Shown here one piece after another: positions 14,201 to 21,583 of a stretch of 64,000 nt of DNA. The notes under the pieces are model-generated. The model was not told where the DNA came from. It saw nothing but the letters and a program-made list of their open reading frames with translations, and did no database searches. The translations under genes were made by a program, and so were the position numbers. Source of the DNA: Physella acuta (taxonomy: Eukaryota > Mollusca > Gastropoda > Physidae); assembly GCF_028476545.1 (NCBI RefSeq), contig NW_026732542.1, positions 62,001-126,000 on the forward strand, read 5' to 3'. Every line of letters begins with the position of its first letter. The first letter of the stretch is position 1.

Positions 14201-15830
14201 GTAGCATACATTAAATTAAAACATTGTTTACTTCATTTATATTCATACAGACATTAATTTATTTTACAAGAATACAATTATGTTTATAAAATTACTTAAA
14301 CCGGCTAAATTTTACAGTTAAATAAACAATTCGAAATTAAAACGTTAAAATGCAACTAAAGAAGTTTATAAAAGCGTACAAGCTAGATAAATGTAGACGA
14401 TTAGTTATCACGATTTCAATAATGCAGGTATATAGAAAACAGTTTACTTGATGAAGAGAATCTAACGGCATTTAGTGACAAATATGTGCGGGATTAACAA
14501 ACAGAATCACACTGTCATGACTAAAATTAGCATTTAGATTTACCATAGTTAAAAGATTTAACAAACAGAATCACACAGTCAAAACTGAAGTTAGCATTCA
14601 GAATTACCGTAGTTAAAAGAATTAATAAACATAATCACACATTCAAGATTAAAATTAGCATTCAGAATTAACTTAGTTAAAAGATTTAACAACCAGAATA
14701 AACCAGTCAAAACTAAAGTTAACATTCAGAATTAACTTAGTTAAAAGATTTAACAACCAGAATAAACCAGTCAAAACTAAAGTTAACATTCAGAATTAGC
14801 TTAGTTAAAAGATTTAACAACCAGAATAAACCAGTCAAAACTAAAGTTAGCATTCAGAATTAGCTCAGCTAAAAGATTTAATAAACCGAATCACACAGTC
14901 AAGACTAAAGTTAGCATTCAGAAATAGCATAGTTAATAGATTTAACAAAAAGAATCATACAATCAAGTCTAAAGTTAGCATTTAGAATTAGTGGAAAAAG
15001 TTCAATGAATAAGTGAAAAAAACGAACGCAAATAATGTAATCAAGCATGCTTACACACGATGAAAATCCCCCTTCAGCCAATCATGCTTACGAATTAGGC
15101 TGACCTTACGTCAAGCATGCTTACACTGCACCACTGTGTTAGATTTCACATCTTGATTGCGATTGAGCCTAAAACCCTCCCCCACCCCCAATCTATGTAA
15201 ATAATAACCCCACCCCCAGTCTATGTAAATAATAAACCCCCACCTCAATCTGTAAATAATAACCCCCACCCCCAATCTATGAAAATAATAACCCCCACCC
15301 CCAATCTATGTAAATAATAACCCCCACCCCCAATCTATGTAAATAATAACCCCCAGCTGCCATAAACTTTAAACACTTTACCATGTATGTACTGTTACTG
15401 TTACTTCAAAGCCCTTTAGTATTAACTGTTATCATACCATCAAAGCCCTTTCGCATTAATTGCCAATATGATTATAAAATAGGATAATCATCATCAGTCT
15501 TTTCTCAATAAAGCAGTTCATCTACACTTTATACTTTCTAAGTCATCTACTAAGCCCTTTACTAGTATCACATCTTATGTCTTTTAAGTAAGCACATCAC
15601 AATCAGTATTCCATGCCATTATTTTGAGTCACGTATCTCAGTCACGTATCTCACTAACTAGTCATTTGATAGTCGATCCATGAAGCAAAGACCCTCCTTC
15701 CGTGAAACAGGCAGGAACGAATCCAACACAGACCACGAGCATGCAGTCACTCACCTACAGGTATCTGTTTTAATTTTAACAGTCAGACACGAGGGGATGC
15801 ACGTGTTGGTTGATCCTGACGCGTCGACTC
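1545..15830 (-). CDS. GPI-anchored six-cysteine-module protein, 3' part (seven exons; 5' end not found)
   Basis: I do not recognise the family. Seven minus-strand exons (15755-15830, 9389-9498, 8328-8382, 6593-6702, 4227-4320, 2546-2664, 1545-1624) join in one frame through GT-AG introns. They alternate between A exons (phase 1 in, phase 2 out) and B exons (phase 2 in, phase 1 out), then end in a tail exon (phase 1 in). Each A+B pair makes one six-cysteine module. Modules 1 and 2 share the spacing C-x3-C-x9-C-x8-C-x7-C-x19-C. Module 3 is C-x6-C-x13-C-x8-C-x8-C-x22-C. The last exon gives a small-residue site (CSGS), a hydrophobic run and a short basic end, as in GPI-anchor signals, so the product is probably a cell-surface protein. 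B exons are rich in charged residues and probably helical. Sequons occur in exons B2 (NFS) and A3 (NSS, NTT). No signal-peptide exon was found, so the protein is N-terminally incomplete here. Function is unknown. Confidence 0.75.
1900..1963. repeat. (AT)n microsatellite
   Basis: About 30 uninterrupted AT dinucleotides in the presumed 3' flank or last intron side of the cysteine-module gene. Confidence 0.95.
2160..2525. repeat. AT-rich diverged tandem repeat in last intron
   Basis: Imperfect copies about 60-65 bp apart share TTAAATTAAACA-type blocks and ACATTTGTT. The region lies in the intron between exon B3 and the GPI-signal exon. No exon is seen in it. Confidence 0.55.
2546..2664 (-). CDS. 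Exon B3 of the cysteine-module gene
   Basis: Acceptor: a pyrimidine tract ending CCCCATACTTCAG. Donor: T|GTATGT. The exon is 119 bp (1+117+1) and encodes 39 residues starting KLEEIKNC. Cysteines are spaced C-x8-C-x22-C, the last being split across the junction with the GPI exon. An open frame continues upstream to 2711, but only the acceptor at 2666-2665 gives the phase needed to join exon A3, making an AGC serine codon. Confidence 0.75.
2751..2960. mobile_element. hAT-like MITE, family B
   Basis: Begins CAGAGTTTCTTCCAGGCATC and ends GGAGAAAAAAGAAACACT. Between them is the family-B core: C-runs, CGAACGAAATGAAATTTATA, then AAAATATATACTTTTAACAG. The right end lacks part of the inverted repeat seen in other copies, and no clear target duplication is visible. 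It lies in the A3-B3 intron. Confidence 0.65.
3184..4226 (-). repeat. 39-bp minisatellite built from an exon end plus its 5' splice site
   Basis: Fifteen near-perfect 39-bp units run from about 3186 to 3770. Further partial blocks near 3790, 3880-4020, 4066-4140, 4160 and 4222 are separated by C- and A-runs. On the minus strand each unit carries AATACCACCATTTTGTGC, the 3' end of exon A3, followed by a donor-like (A/C)GGTGAG. The array lies directly downstream of the real A3 donor. Because 39 is a multiple of 3, long open frames occur on both strands. These are artefacts, not genes. Confidence 0.9.
4227..4320 (-). CDS. Exon A3 of the cysteine-module gene
   Basis: Acceptor: ATTTGATTTCAG. Donor: TGCAG|GTGAGT. 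The exon is 94 bp (2+90+2) and encodes 30 residues beginning NSSYAKYACSRELSTC and ending NTTILC. Its first two bases CC complete a GCC alanine codon with the G from exon B2. Its cysteine spacing (x6, x13) is wider than in A1 and A2. It has two N-glycosylation sequons. The donor end has been amplified into the adjacent 39-bp array. Confidence 0.78.
4370..5000. repeat. TTAGTGAATGTG-type tandem repeat split by a MITE
   Basis: Variants of a roughly 20-bp unit TTTAGTGGATGTGTTAGAAT run on both sides of the MITE at 4667-4927. This shows the array existed before the MITE landed. It lies in the B2-A3 intron. Confidence 0.8.
4667..4927 (+). mobile_element. hAT-type MITE, family A, with 8-bp target duplication
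   Basis: Ends are CAGTAGCGTAGC and GTCGCTACGCCTATG. The 8-bp AGTGAATG occurs on both sides (4659-4666 and 4928-4935). Inside are GGGGACATATGTCCCC, GGCGCCGAC and several G-run plus GTGCAAATCGAAA units. CAG...CTG-type ends with 8-bp duplications fit the hAT superfamily. There is no transposase, so the element is non-autonomous. Confidence 0.85.
5115..5214. repeat. (AT)n then (AG)n microsatellite
   Basis: About 60 bases of AT followed by about 32 bases of AG, in the B2-A3 intron. Confidence 0.95.
5586..5805 (+). mobile_element. hAT-like MITE, family B
   Basis: Ends CAGAGTTTCTTCCAGGC and GCCTGGAAGAAACACTG are inverted repeats. Flanks are GTTACGCA and GTTACGAA (7 of 8 match), an 8-bp target duplication. 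The core matches the copies at 2751, 54284 and 61777. No coding capacity. Confidence 0.85.
6030..6375. repeat. 63-bp minisatellite, about five copies
   Basis: Units contain GATTACAACGGTGCTATTAA and AACAATGGTTTTGGTTGTTA. Some copies have one extra A. The array lies in the B2-A3 intron. Confidence 0.9.
6593..6702 (-). CDS. Exon B2 of the cysteine-module gene
   Basis: Acceptor: T-rich tract ending TTTAATCAG. Donor: TGTG|GTAGGT. The exon is 110 bp (1+108+1) and encodes 36 residues starting NFSAVLLCKK and ending ETLETKC. Cysteine spacing is x7 then x19, identical to exon B1, as is the length. The leading A completes GGA (Gly) with exon A2. The trailing G completes GCC (Ala) with exon A3. Confidence 0.78.
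6745..6960 (+). mobile_element. SINE family 1, in the module-2 intron
   Basis: The copy includes TGGGTACCTGAGTCC, ACGTTAGGGGAAACTAAGATGG and the tail AACTCTACTTCATCTGCC. It stands the same short distance upstream of the B2 acceptor (on the gene strand) as the SINE at 9535 does for B1. It is best read as one insertion duplicated along with the module. Here the tail is single copy. Confidence 0.75.
7490..7995. repeat. 37-bp minisatellite, about 13.5 copies
   Basis: The unit contains CATGCTTACACATTACATCA and ACTGCCCAAC. Since 37 = 1 mod 3 and no unit frame has a stop, all three plus frames are open. These reading frames are artefacts. Single related motifs (CAAGCATGCTTACAC) appear at the matching place in the paralogous intron near 15042 and 15110. 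Confidence 0.92.
8100..8320. repeat. 75-bp tandem repeat beside exon A2 donor, three copies
   Basis: Three units contain GAGGAACGAATCCAGTACAG and CCACGACCATGCA. A single related copy precedes the A1 donor at 15690-15750. The unit is therefore an ancient piece of the intron's 5' end that was multiplied only in module 2. Confidence 0.8.
8328..8382 (-). CDS. Exon A2 of the cysteine-module gene
   Basis: Acceptor: GTTAACTCTTTAACAG. Donor: TGTGG|GTAAGT. The exon is 55 bp (2+51+2) and encodes DPCDSNCLDAQIKENPC. C-x3-C-x9-C matches exon A1. An alternative acceptor 28 bases upstream would break the phase, so this one is chosen. Confidence 0.75.
8563..8973. mobile_element. MITE with TGACGTCA near both ends
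   Basis: The left end GGGGTTATCCATCAATGACG and the right end TGACGTCATTTATGGACGCC are imperfect inverted repeats. Subterminal blocks (TCACACATTGTCACAAAA and TCACACACTGTCACAAAA) occur at both sides as direct repeats. I do not see a clear target duplication, so the superfamily is open. It lies in the B1-A2 intron. Confidence 0.55.
9010..9303 (-). mobile_element. tRNA-derived SINE, family 2
   Basis: On the minus strand it starts with a tRNA-like head (GTCGGCCTGGTCGACTCGG, then a box-B-like GAATTAAAATCC region). It continues with CCAAAATTAAACAACTGCTG and a 3' part with AACATATTGATACATAATTG. Its closest relative is the copy at 21290-21583. The plus-strand open frame here is incidental. Confidence 0.7.
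9389..9498 (-). CDS. Exon B1 of the cysteine-module gene
   Basis: Acceptor: T-rich tract ending TTTATTAG. Donor: TGTG|GTAGGT. The exon is 110 bp (1+108+1) and encodes 36 residues starting YIDDIKQCERRMLETC and ending LVYKNC. It has the same length, phases and cysteine spacing as exon B2, yet only about half of the bases agree by eye. AG|A makes an arginine codon with exon A1. Confidence 0.78.
9535..9690 (+). mobile_element. SINE family 1 whose tail seeds the 34-bp array
   Basis: Diverged SINE body (AGTTTCGAGTTTGG, GTCCGAGTTTGTTGAG, GTACTGACCATACT) that runs straight into the 34-bp minisatellite. It is paralogous to the SINE at 6745-6960. Confidence 0.65.
9683..13934 (+). repeat. 34-bp minisatellite, 125 units, in the A1-B1 intron
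   Basis: The unit contains ATCAACTCTACTTTATCC. The first and last GATCAAC sites (9692 and 13908) are 4216 = 34 x 124 bases apart, so there is no net indel across 4.2 kb. Variants are few: GAAAG/GAAAC/GAGAG, CAGG/CAAG, TTATCC/TTACCC. Since 34 = 1 mod 3, a single frame cycles through all three readings of the unit, giving a 1447-residue open frame with a 34-residue period. This is a by-product of the array inside an intron on the other strand, not a protein gene I would support. Confidence 0.97.
14035..14485. other. Intron sequence, nothing recognised
   Basis: AT-rich stretch between the 34-bp and 64-bp arrays in the A1-B1 intron. I see no exon. Confidence 0.5.
14486..15000. repeat. 64-bp minisatellite, about eight copies
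   Basis: Units share AAAGTTAGCATTCAGAATTA and AGTCAAAACTAAAG. A single related copy is at 7385-7440 in the module-2 intron, so the expansion happened in the module-1 intron only. Confidence 0.85.
15170..15355. repeat. C-rich 28-29-bp repeat, about seven copies
   Basis: The unit CACCCCCAATCTATGTAAAT is repeated with small length changes in the A1-B1 intron. Confidence 0.9.
15755..15830 (-). CDS. Exon A1 of the cysteine-module gene (first exon supported)
   Basis: Acceptor: CCAATCCTTTTAATCCTAG. Donor: TGTAG|GTGAGT. The exon is 76 bp (2+72+2) and encodes 24 residues, VDASGSTNTCIPSC then LTVKIKTDTC. An internal CAG at 15818-15816 could act as an alternative acceptor in the same phase. Its phase-1 start means an upstream exon exists, which I could not identify with confidence. 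Confidence 0.72.
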
Positions 15831-15994
15831 CTAGGATTAAAAGGATTGGGATCCAGTACTGATGACAACAGTAGGAAGATGAACGCGATTGTCAAGGCTA
15901 GAGAACAAGGTGCCTAGGACCGGATTTAGGCAAGTTAAGGCGATACGTAATTTGAGATATGGAGTGAAGTGAAGTGCCCTTTTGAATCTTACGG

Positions 15995-16190
15995 TCAGGT
16001 GAAGTAGAGTTCACCTGTTTCTGAGACCTAGGCATATGAAAGGATAGCGTGGTCAGCATTACGCCCGGCCGCCGTAGTTTTCCTAATGTGAGTCAGGTAC
16101 CCATTAGAGCTGGGTCGACTCAGAGACGTCGTACGGCCTTATAGCTTGGGATCCGAACTCAAGACTTTCGGGTTAGCTTAGATACAATAT
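15995..16190 (-). mobile_element. SINE family 1 (minus)
   Basis: Element-strand order is head near 16190 (CGAAAGTCTTGAGTTCGG), GGGTACCTGACTCACATTAG, then GTGAACTCTACTTCACCTG near 15995. It is upstream of exon A1. Confidence 0.75.
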
Positions 16191-16494
16191 GCTACCTAGG
16201 CTGGTTTACAGAGTGTTCATAGTAACAAATAACGGAGCAGTAAATTTAACTATTGCTTATTCGGAAAAAAGTGCCCACCCCAGAGAAAATTAAGTAATTA
16301 AATACTTCAACCATTCTTATAATTGCCCCTCCCCCCCTCCTCTCTCCCACCATGAAGTTTAAAATGCCAACCCCCTCCCGGAACAAAATTGTCTGAAAGA
16401 AACCCTTCTCCCCATCTATTTTTTTACTCGGGTATTCATCTTTAAATACAAAACATGAAACCGGAAATGACATGCGATCGGTGAAGACACCCAC

Positions 16495-16555
16495 TTCCGG
16501 TGCATAGATTATTATGACAAAGTTTCTCGGCCGTTCGATCATACTCAATGGCTAC
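16495..16555 (-). CDS. Weak candidate upstream exon
   Basis: Between an acceptor-like CCTGACCCCCCATCAG and a donor-like GTGGGT, 61 bases read VAIEYDRTAEKLCHNNLCTG in phase 0, ending in phase 1 as exon A1 requires. It has two cysteines but does not match the A or B pattern, and no partner exon upstream supports its phase. Listed only as a lead for the missing 5' end. Confidence 0.18.
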
Positions 16556-16569
16556 CTGATGGGGGGTCA

Positions 16570-17260
16570 GGGTTCATCAAGGGAGGTAATTATATGTCAA
16601 TCGGGGAATTGCGTTATAAATCCACAACTTTTTGTGTAAAACCATCTTGCGTATACAAGAAGTAATTGGTAATATAAATATATATCCTGCACGTATAAAT
16701 GCACTTATCAATATATATTTAGCTGTTACAGAATTTTTTAATAACGATATTAATTCGTATTTACACCCTATAAAATTGAGCCAGGAAAGTTATGGTACAA
16801 GCTGGTGTTAAATTATGGTCTACTCCAGCTGAATTTAAAACCAGATACGTAGAACGGAATTTAAATGACAATCAAAAACATTTTTTTTAAAGTTAAAGAA
16901 ATTATTTAAAAATGAAGTAGCTCTCCAATTACTTGTTTTAAATTGCAAATAAAAGTATTTTTAAAAAATGTAACTTAGGTACAATTAGTTTACGCGGCTT
17001 CAAAAAGTATATATCTATATTGCATTTTGTTTTAATCTACAGCCATTCAATGATTATTTTACGAAAGTGTAACTTCTTATAGAGCAAATTTAGGCTTGAT
17101 AAAAATAAATACAAATGTAGCTTAAAAAAAATTGAAGTAGCTCCAAGAATTCTAAACTCGAGGAGTAAATAAAACAAATTAAATCAATTTTTAAAAAAGT
17201 AATATATTTAACAAGGAAGTTAGTTACATGATAAAAAAATAAAATATGGGCTATCTTTGA
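16570..17260. other. AT-rich stretch, nothing recognised
   Basis: No supported exon, repeat array or element. C-rich remnants at 16255-16405 resemble MITE debris ending TGTCTGAAAGAAACCC. Confidence 0.4.
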
Positions 17261-17294
17261 TCAGTGGCGTAACAATTGGACGGCGGGGCCTATC

Positions 17295-17452
17295 GAGTTC
17301 GAATCCGAGTTCAAGTCAGTGGAACGTCCCTGAGTCGATTCAGCTCTGATGGGTACCTAACTTACGTTAGGGAAAATAAAGGTGGCTGGGCATAGTGCTG
17401 ACCACACTATGTCTACGCCGAGGTCAAGAAATATATAAGCTCTACTTTTAAC
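17295..17452 (+). mobile_element. SINE family 1, first of a head-to-tail pair
   Basis: Box-B-like GAGTTCGAATCCGAGTTCAA, then TGATGGGTACCTAACTTACG, CTGGGCATAGTGCTGACCAC and a tail AGCTCTACTTTTAACTTCC. Confidence 0.8.
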
Positions 17453-17456
17453 TTCC

Positions 17457-17680
17457 TTTAGCGGTAGAGAGCTGGACTGCTAACTCGAAAGTCTCCAGTT
17501 CGAATCCCGGTTCAAGTCAGTAGACTTGAGTCTACCTAAATCACGTTAGGGAAAGTAAATGTGGCTGGGCATAGTGTTGACCACACTATCCCTTTATATG
17601 CCTTATATGCCGAGGTCACCGAAACAAGTGAACTCTACTCCAGTTTCCCCAAAGACTGTCAGGTTTGAAAGGGAACTTTT
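17457..17680 (+). mobile_element. SINE family 1, near-complete copy
   Basis: Head TAGCGGTAGAGAGCTGGACT (A-box region) and CCAGTTCGAATCCCGG (B box). Body CTGGGCATAGTGTTGACCAC. Tail GTGAACTCTACTCCAG. It shows the tRNA origin of the family best. A family-A MITE sits just after its tail. Confidence 0.85.
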
Positions 17681-17691
17681 ACTTTTTGTTT

Positions 17692-18010
17692 CAGAGGCGT
17701 AGCGAGGGGGGGGGGCGGGGGGGGGGACATATGTCCCCGGGCGCCGACCTTTGGGGGGGCGCCAAATTGACAGTTTGAGGGGGGGTGCAAATGAAAAGTT
17801 CGAGGGGGGGGGGGTGCAAATCGAAAGTTTGAGGGGGGGGGGGTGCAAATGAAAAGTTCGAGGGGGGGGAGGTGCAAATCGAAAGTTTGAGGGGGGGGGT
17901 GCAAATGAAAAGTTCGAGGGGGGGGGGGTGCAAATCGAAAATTTGCTCCCGAGGGGGGCGCCAAATTGAAAGTATGTCCCCGGGCGCCGGGAAGGGTCGC
18001 TACGCCTCTG
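17692..18010 (+). mobile_element. hAT-type MITE, family A, longest internal array
   Basis: Perfect 14-bp terminal inverted repeats (CAGAGGCGTAGCGA and its reverse complement) and a perfect 8-bp target duplication TTTTGTTT at 17684-17691 and 18011-18018. Inside, about eight G-run plus TGCAAAT units alternate between GAAAAGTTCGAG and CGAAAGTTTGAG forms, followed by a second GGGGCGCCAAATTGAAAG block. The proline-rich open frames across it are artefacts. Confidence 0.95.
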
Positions 18011-18019
18011 TTTTGTTTA

Positions 18020-19279
18020 CTTCATCTACCCAATGGATCTCTAGGTCTGAAGGGGAATCTTGAGTTATTCTACTGGGTATCAAATGGCATTGCAATGGCA
18101 TTATTTTTAATATGCTACAAACCCAATTACACTTAATGATACAAATACTTCACTTTATAGTTATCACAAAATATAAATATGTATACAACACATAAAAATC
18201 TGAAGGGAAATGATAGATACAACAAAAAGGGACCCATATTATAATAATTTTTCATTGTTCGGATATCTTCAATATATTCCCCGTTCACTTCAACAGCCGC
18301 CAGCGTATGATAGTAAAAAAAAAAACAGGACACACATAGAACTAGCAATCATGCAACGTTTCGATAGCCTTTGACAAACATCATTAACATAAATAAAAAC
18401 AACAACACAACAACAGAATAACCACTGCTTTGTTTATATTTATATCAGGGGCATGACAGTGCATACTAATTTATCATTATCTTCATGCAATATATTTTTT
18501 TTTAGATCGACAACTTATGTTGAAATAGGAAATTCACACTTTGAAACTAATTTATTGGTTATGTTTAAAAAAAAAATTAACTGTCACTATCTTGTTGAGG
18601 TGTAAATTCCCTCCTTCCCCCCCCCCCCCTACTCCCCAACTAAACTCCATAAAGCTGTTTGAATTTCGTCAGTGTCAACACAAGGCCCTTCTCCTCCAAA
18701 GTAAAAAAAAACAGAACGGAATCATCGTATGGACAACCTCATTGATAGGCATGGCGTATTGACCAGCACACACACCGAGAGGCCTTCTCTATTGACCGCC
18801 CCCACCCCCTCCCATTCCCCTGGGTCTACTCAGCTTCCCCTGCATACCGTGCTCAGCTAAGCATATAGACAGAACGACTCACGCAGCCACAAGATGGCGC
18901 GCAAGTCAACACGTGGGCCAGGGACCGGAAACGATATCGACAACCAATTCGCCCGGCGCAGACGGGTCCCCAATAACCGGCCCGTTTCTTGTCAACTTGG
19001 AGTTTAATTAAATTCCACCGAGATCTAGGTTCCACCGAGATTTAGACCTGTCTTCCTCAAAAAGCTATATATTTTTTTTCATTTTGAGTTCCTTTTATTA
19101 TTTTAAAACAAAGAACTACATAAATAATCATGAGCTCTATTCTCGTAAATCTTAATAACAGGTAGGCCTATATAGTGGAAATAAGCTATGGGCATTACTA
19201 TGTGCTAAATAGAAAGTAAAATGGTTAAATAAAAGCCATAGATTCGTCATACAGAAAATGTGGGTTTTTATTAATGAAC

Positions 19280-19280
<1 letters not shown>
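18020..19280. other. No supported gene
   Basis: AT-rich, apart from a GC-richer stretch at 18840-19030 with a donor-like GTGAGT on the minus strand. I could not build a phased exon there. Around 18250-18350 a hydrophobic minus-strand frame is driven by an 11-base T-run. Confidence 0.4.

Positions 19281-19342
<62 letters not shown>
19281..19342. repeat. (AT)n microsatellite
   Basis: Uninterrupted AT/TA dinucleotides. Adjacent tyrosine/isoleucine open frames are artefacts. Confidence 0.95.
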
Positions 19343-19345
<3 letters not shown>

Positions 19346-20059
19346 TGTATATAGGCACATATATACAGAGTGTGAAAACAAACAATTCTATCTGACTTGG
19401 AAGATTACTTTCGTTATTTCATGTGCCAGAACACAGAAAAACTTGCTGCGGATTGAGGTCACATGTATGTCAAAATGTTGGCCAAACAAATCCCAAGGGA
19501 TATTTTCTTTTCTCTCTCATCCCTCTCGTTCTCTCTGTCCCTCTCTTTCTCAATCTCATTTCTCCTTCCCTTCCACCATTTATTTTTCTCTCGGTATTTT
19601 TGCTGAGTTGTTATGGAGTTGTCGTGCTTAGTTTCATCAAATTTAGGATCCGGATTATTCTGGTCTTGTTTTAAGTGAAACAAACCACAGTAAAAGTTTG
19701 CATTAGCGCCTTTGCTCCGTGCGGCTTCCTTAACGAATTCCAGCAGTAAAAAATTATAATATGATTGTTTTTCTACTGCCGAACTTTAGGTGTATAGCAA
19801 ACTTAATGCATTTTAAAATTTTTTGAATATAGTTATTGTGTTTTTTTTTCTAAATAGCGTATCCCAAGATATTTTTGCTTTAAGATATTTCTTATCAGAT
19901 TAAATACATATATTCTTTAGCTGATTAACTATGCATTGAGTAAGAAAAAGGTAAAAACAAAAAAAAATACTTTATTTGTATTTGATTGGAAATTCTTGGA
20001 TAAAATTGAGATAACTAAGGAAAGTGACATCAATATGTAAAATACACACATCCTTAAAG

Positions 20060-20150
20060 GAAGATACATCGTGGCCTAGCGGTAGAGCTCTAGGTTGAAG
20101 TCAACTTCATCTGCTCCTTGTGTCTTGGGCACGAACGGAAAATATGATTC
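20060..20150 (+). mobile_element. SINE family 1, internally deleted
   Basis: Head CGTGGCCTAGCGGTAGAGCT followed at once by the tail region CTTCATCTGCTCC and TTGTGTCTTGGGCACGAACG. The body is missing. Confidence 0.6.
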
Positions 20151-20740
20151 TTAAAGAACGAGGTGGATAAAGAAAATATGGGTTAAGTAAAATTTTTAAA
20201 CTCCAAATAGTTGGTATGCACGGTTAAAATGACAGAAAAGCAGTGAGTTATTTTTAGAAAATTAGGTCGAAAAACCCGGATGAAGGCTGAGAAAAGATGA
20301 AGAATGAAAGAGGAAAAATTAAGCATTGTCGATATGATTTTGATGTATTGAACATAAATAATTGATCGGCTAATCAGGCTTGGATTTGAATAATGCCAGA
20401 ACAGAATCGATGTGATTGATGGCAAGAACAAACATCTGATTGATCGGGCTGTGTATCGATTTCTCGTAGGGTAGGCCTACTCCTCGTCGAGAAAAAAAGT
20501 ATTGATGGGTTATCAATCAGTTTTATGATTGTTAATTAGATCGGTTGGGTGTTTTTTAATTTCTGGTGTAATGAGAAATGATGAAAAAAAATAACATCCA
20601 ATCTAAAAAGTTGCACTGAAAATGTAATGATATAACGGGGAAAATAAACATTAACAAATTCCACTCTATCTTATCTACAAAGCTGTACTGAAAACTTAGT
20701 AATGAAACATATAGTGTTAGTTACCTCACAAGTTAAAGAC
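20150..20740. other. AT-rich stretch, no gene seen
   Basis: Repeated GATCGGCTAATCAGG / GATTGATCGGGCTG-type short motifs, but no clear array or exon. Confidence 0.4.
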
Positions 20741-20746
20741 AGTTAC

Positions 20747-20790
20747 AAATACTATGGACGTTTCGACCCAAGGTCTTCGTCAGCACACAC
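20747..20790 (-). other. CTGACGA...GAAAC hairpin motif, hammerhead-core-like
   Basis: On the minus strand: CTGACGA, an A, then GACCTTGGGTC (able to form a four-base-pair hairpin), then GAAACGTCC. CTGANGA...GAAA is the hammerhead ribozyme core, and such motifs occur at termini of Penelope-like elements and related small retroelements. The extra A before the stem and the lack of a clear stem III and cleavage site make activity doubtful. Confidence 0.3.
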
Positions 20791-21289
20791 CAGCGTGGTT
20801 ACAGATTAGACAGAAAAGACAAACAGTAACACAGTTTTGGACTTAGCTCGACAGTGAAAACATGTCTTGTCTAAATGCCACGATATAAAAAAGAAAAGAC
20901 GCGTGAAAAAAGGATATAATGATATAACGTAGGAAATGAATATTAACAATTTATATAAAAAATTCCTTCACCAATAAATTTTAATTTAAAATAACTCACA
21001 TGCACTCTAATACTGGGACGGTCTAAGGAACGTGTGTGCTAAGGTAGGCTAAAGGAGGTGATGGGGGTGTGGGGGGGGGGGGGGGTGAAGTCCATATATG
21101 ACTCGTTTTTAGTAGATTCTAGCCCCACCCCTCCCTATCGCTATATCTGGTCACAAATAAATCAGACCATATAAAACACTGTCACACAGTCCCCCACTCT
21201 CCAATATATCCCAATGACCATATCTCAAACTTTTAATTTTTACTCCACTAAACCCCACAAATATTTCTAATTATTAAATATCGTATCTT

Positions 21290-21583
21290 CTTCTTCATTC
21301 TTAATTTTAGTGTTGGAAGGAATCCCCTCCAACACAATTAAGTATATGTGTCAACTGGTTATGCGCCATTGAGGCCATAGACTCCGATTTCAGCCTGCTT
21401 TTCTTTTTGGATTTGCTTCCATAGCCTTTGTCCAACCAAGAACAAACTACAAGGCAGCAGTTGTTTAATTTTGGAGTTTGTTGTGGCTGTCCCCAGCTAA
21501 CGAGCCTCAAAGCCCGACGGTTTGAACTCGAGACTTTTCGGTTTAGCAACCATAAGCTTTACCGACTCGACCACGCCGACTCT
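21290..21583 (-). mobile_element. SINE family 2, well-preserved copy
   Basis: On the minus strand: GTCGGCGTGGTCGAGTCGG, then TCTCGAGTTCAAACCGTCG as a tRNA-like head, CCAAAATTAAACAACTGCTG, TTGTTCTTGGTTGGACAAAG and an end AACACTAAAATTAAGAATG. Confidence 0.8.

Noticed and set aside
18133-18348. A signal-peptide-like exon (VLCVSCFFFYYHTLAAVEVNG) for the cysteine-module gene
   Set aside because: The frame has no ATG, the hydrophobic core comes from an 11-base T-run, and no good phase-1 donor follows. The ATG frame nearby stops after about 20 codons.
18853-19035. A cysteine-containing minus frame in a GC-rich patch
   Set aside because: It ends at a donor-like GTGAGT, but I found no acceptor or start that joins it in phase to exon A1, and its cysteine spacing does not match the modules.
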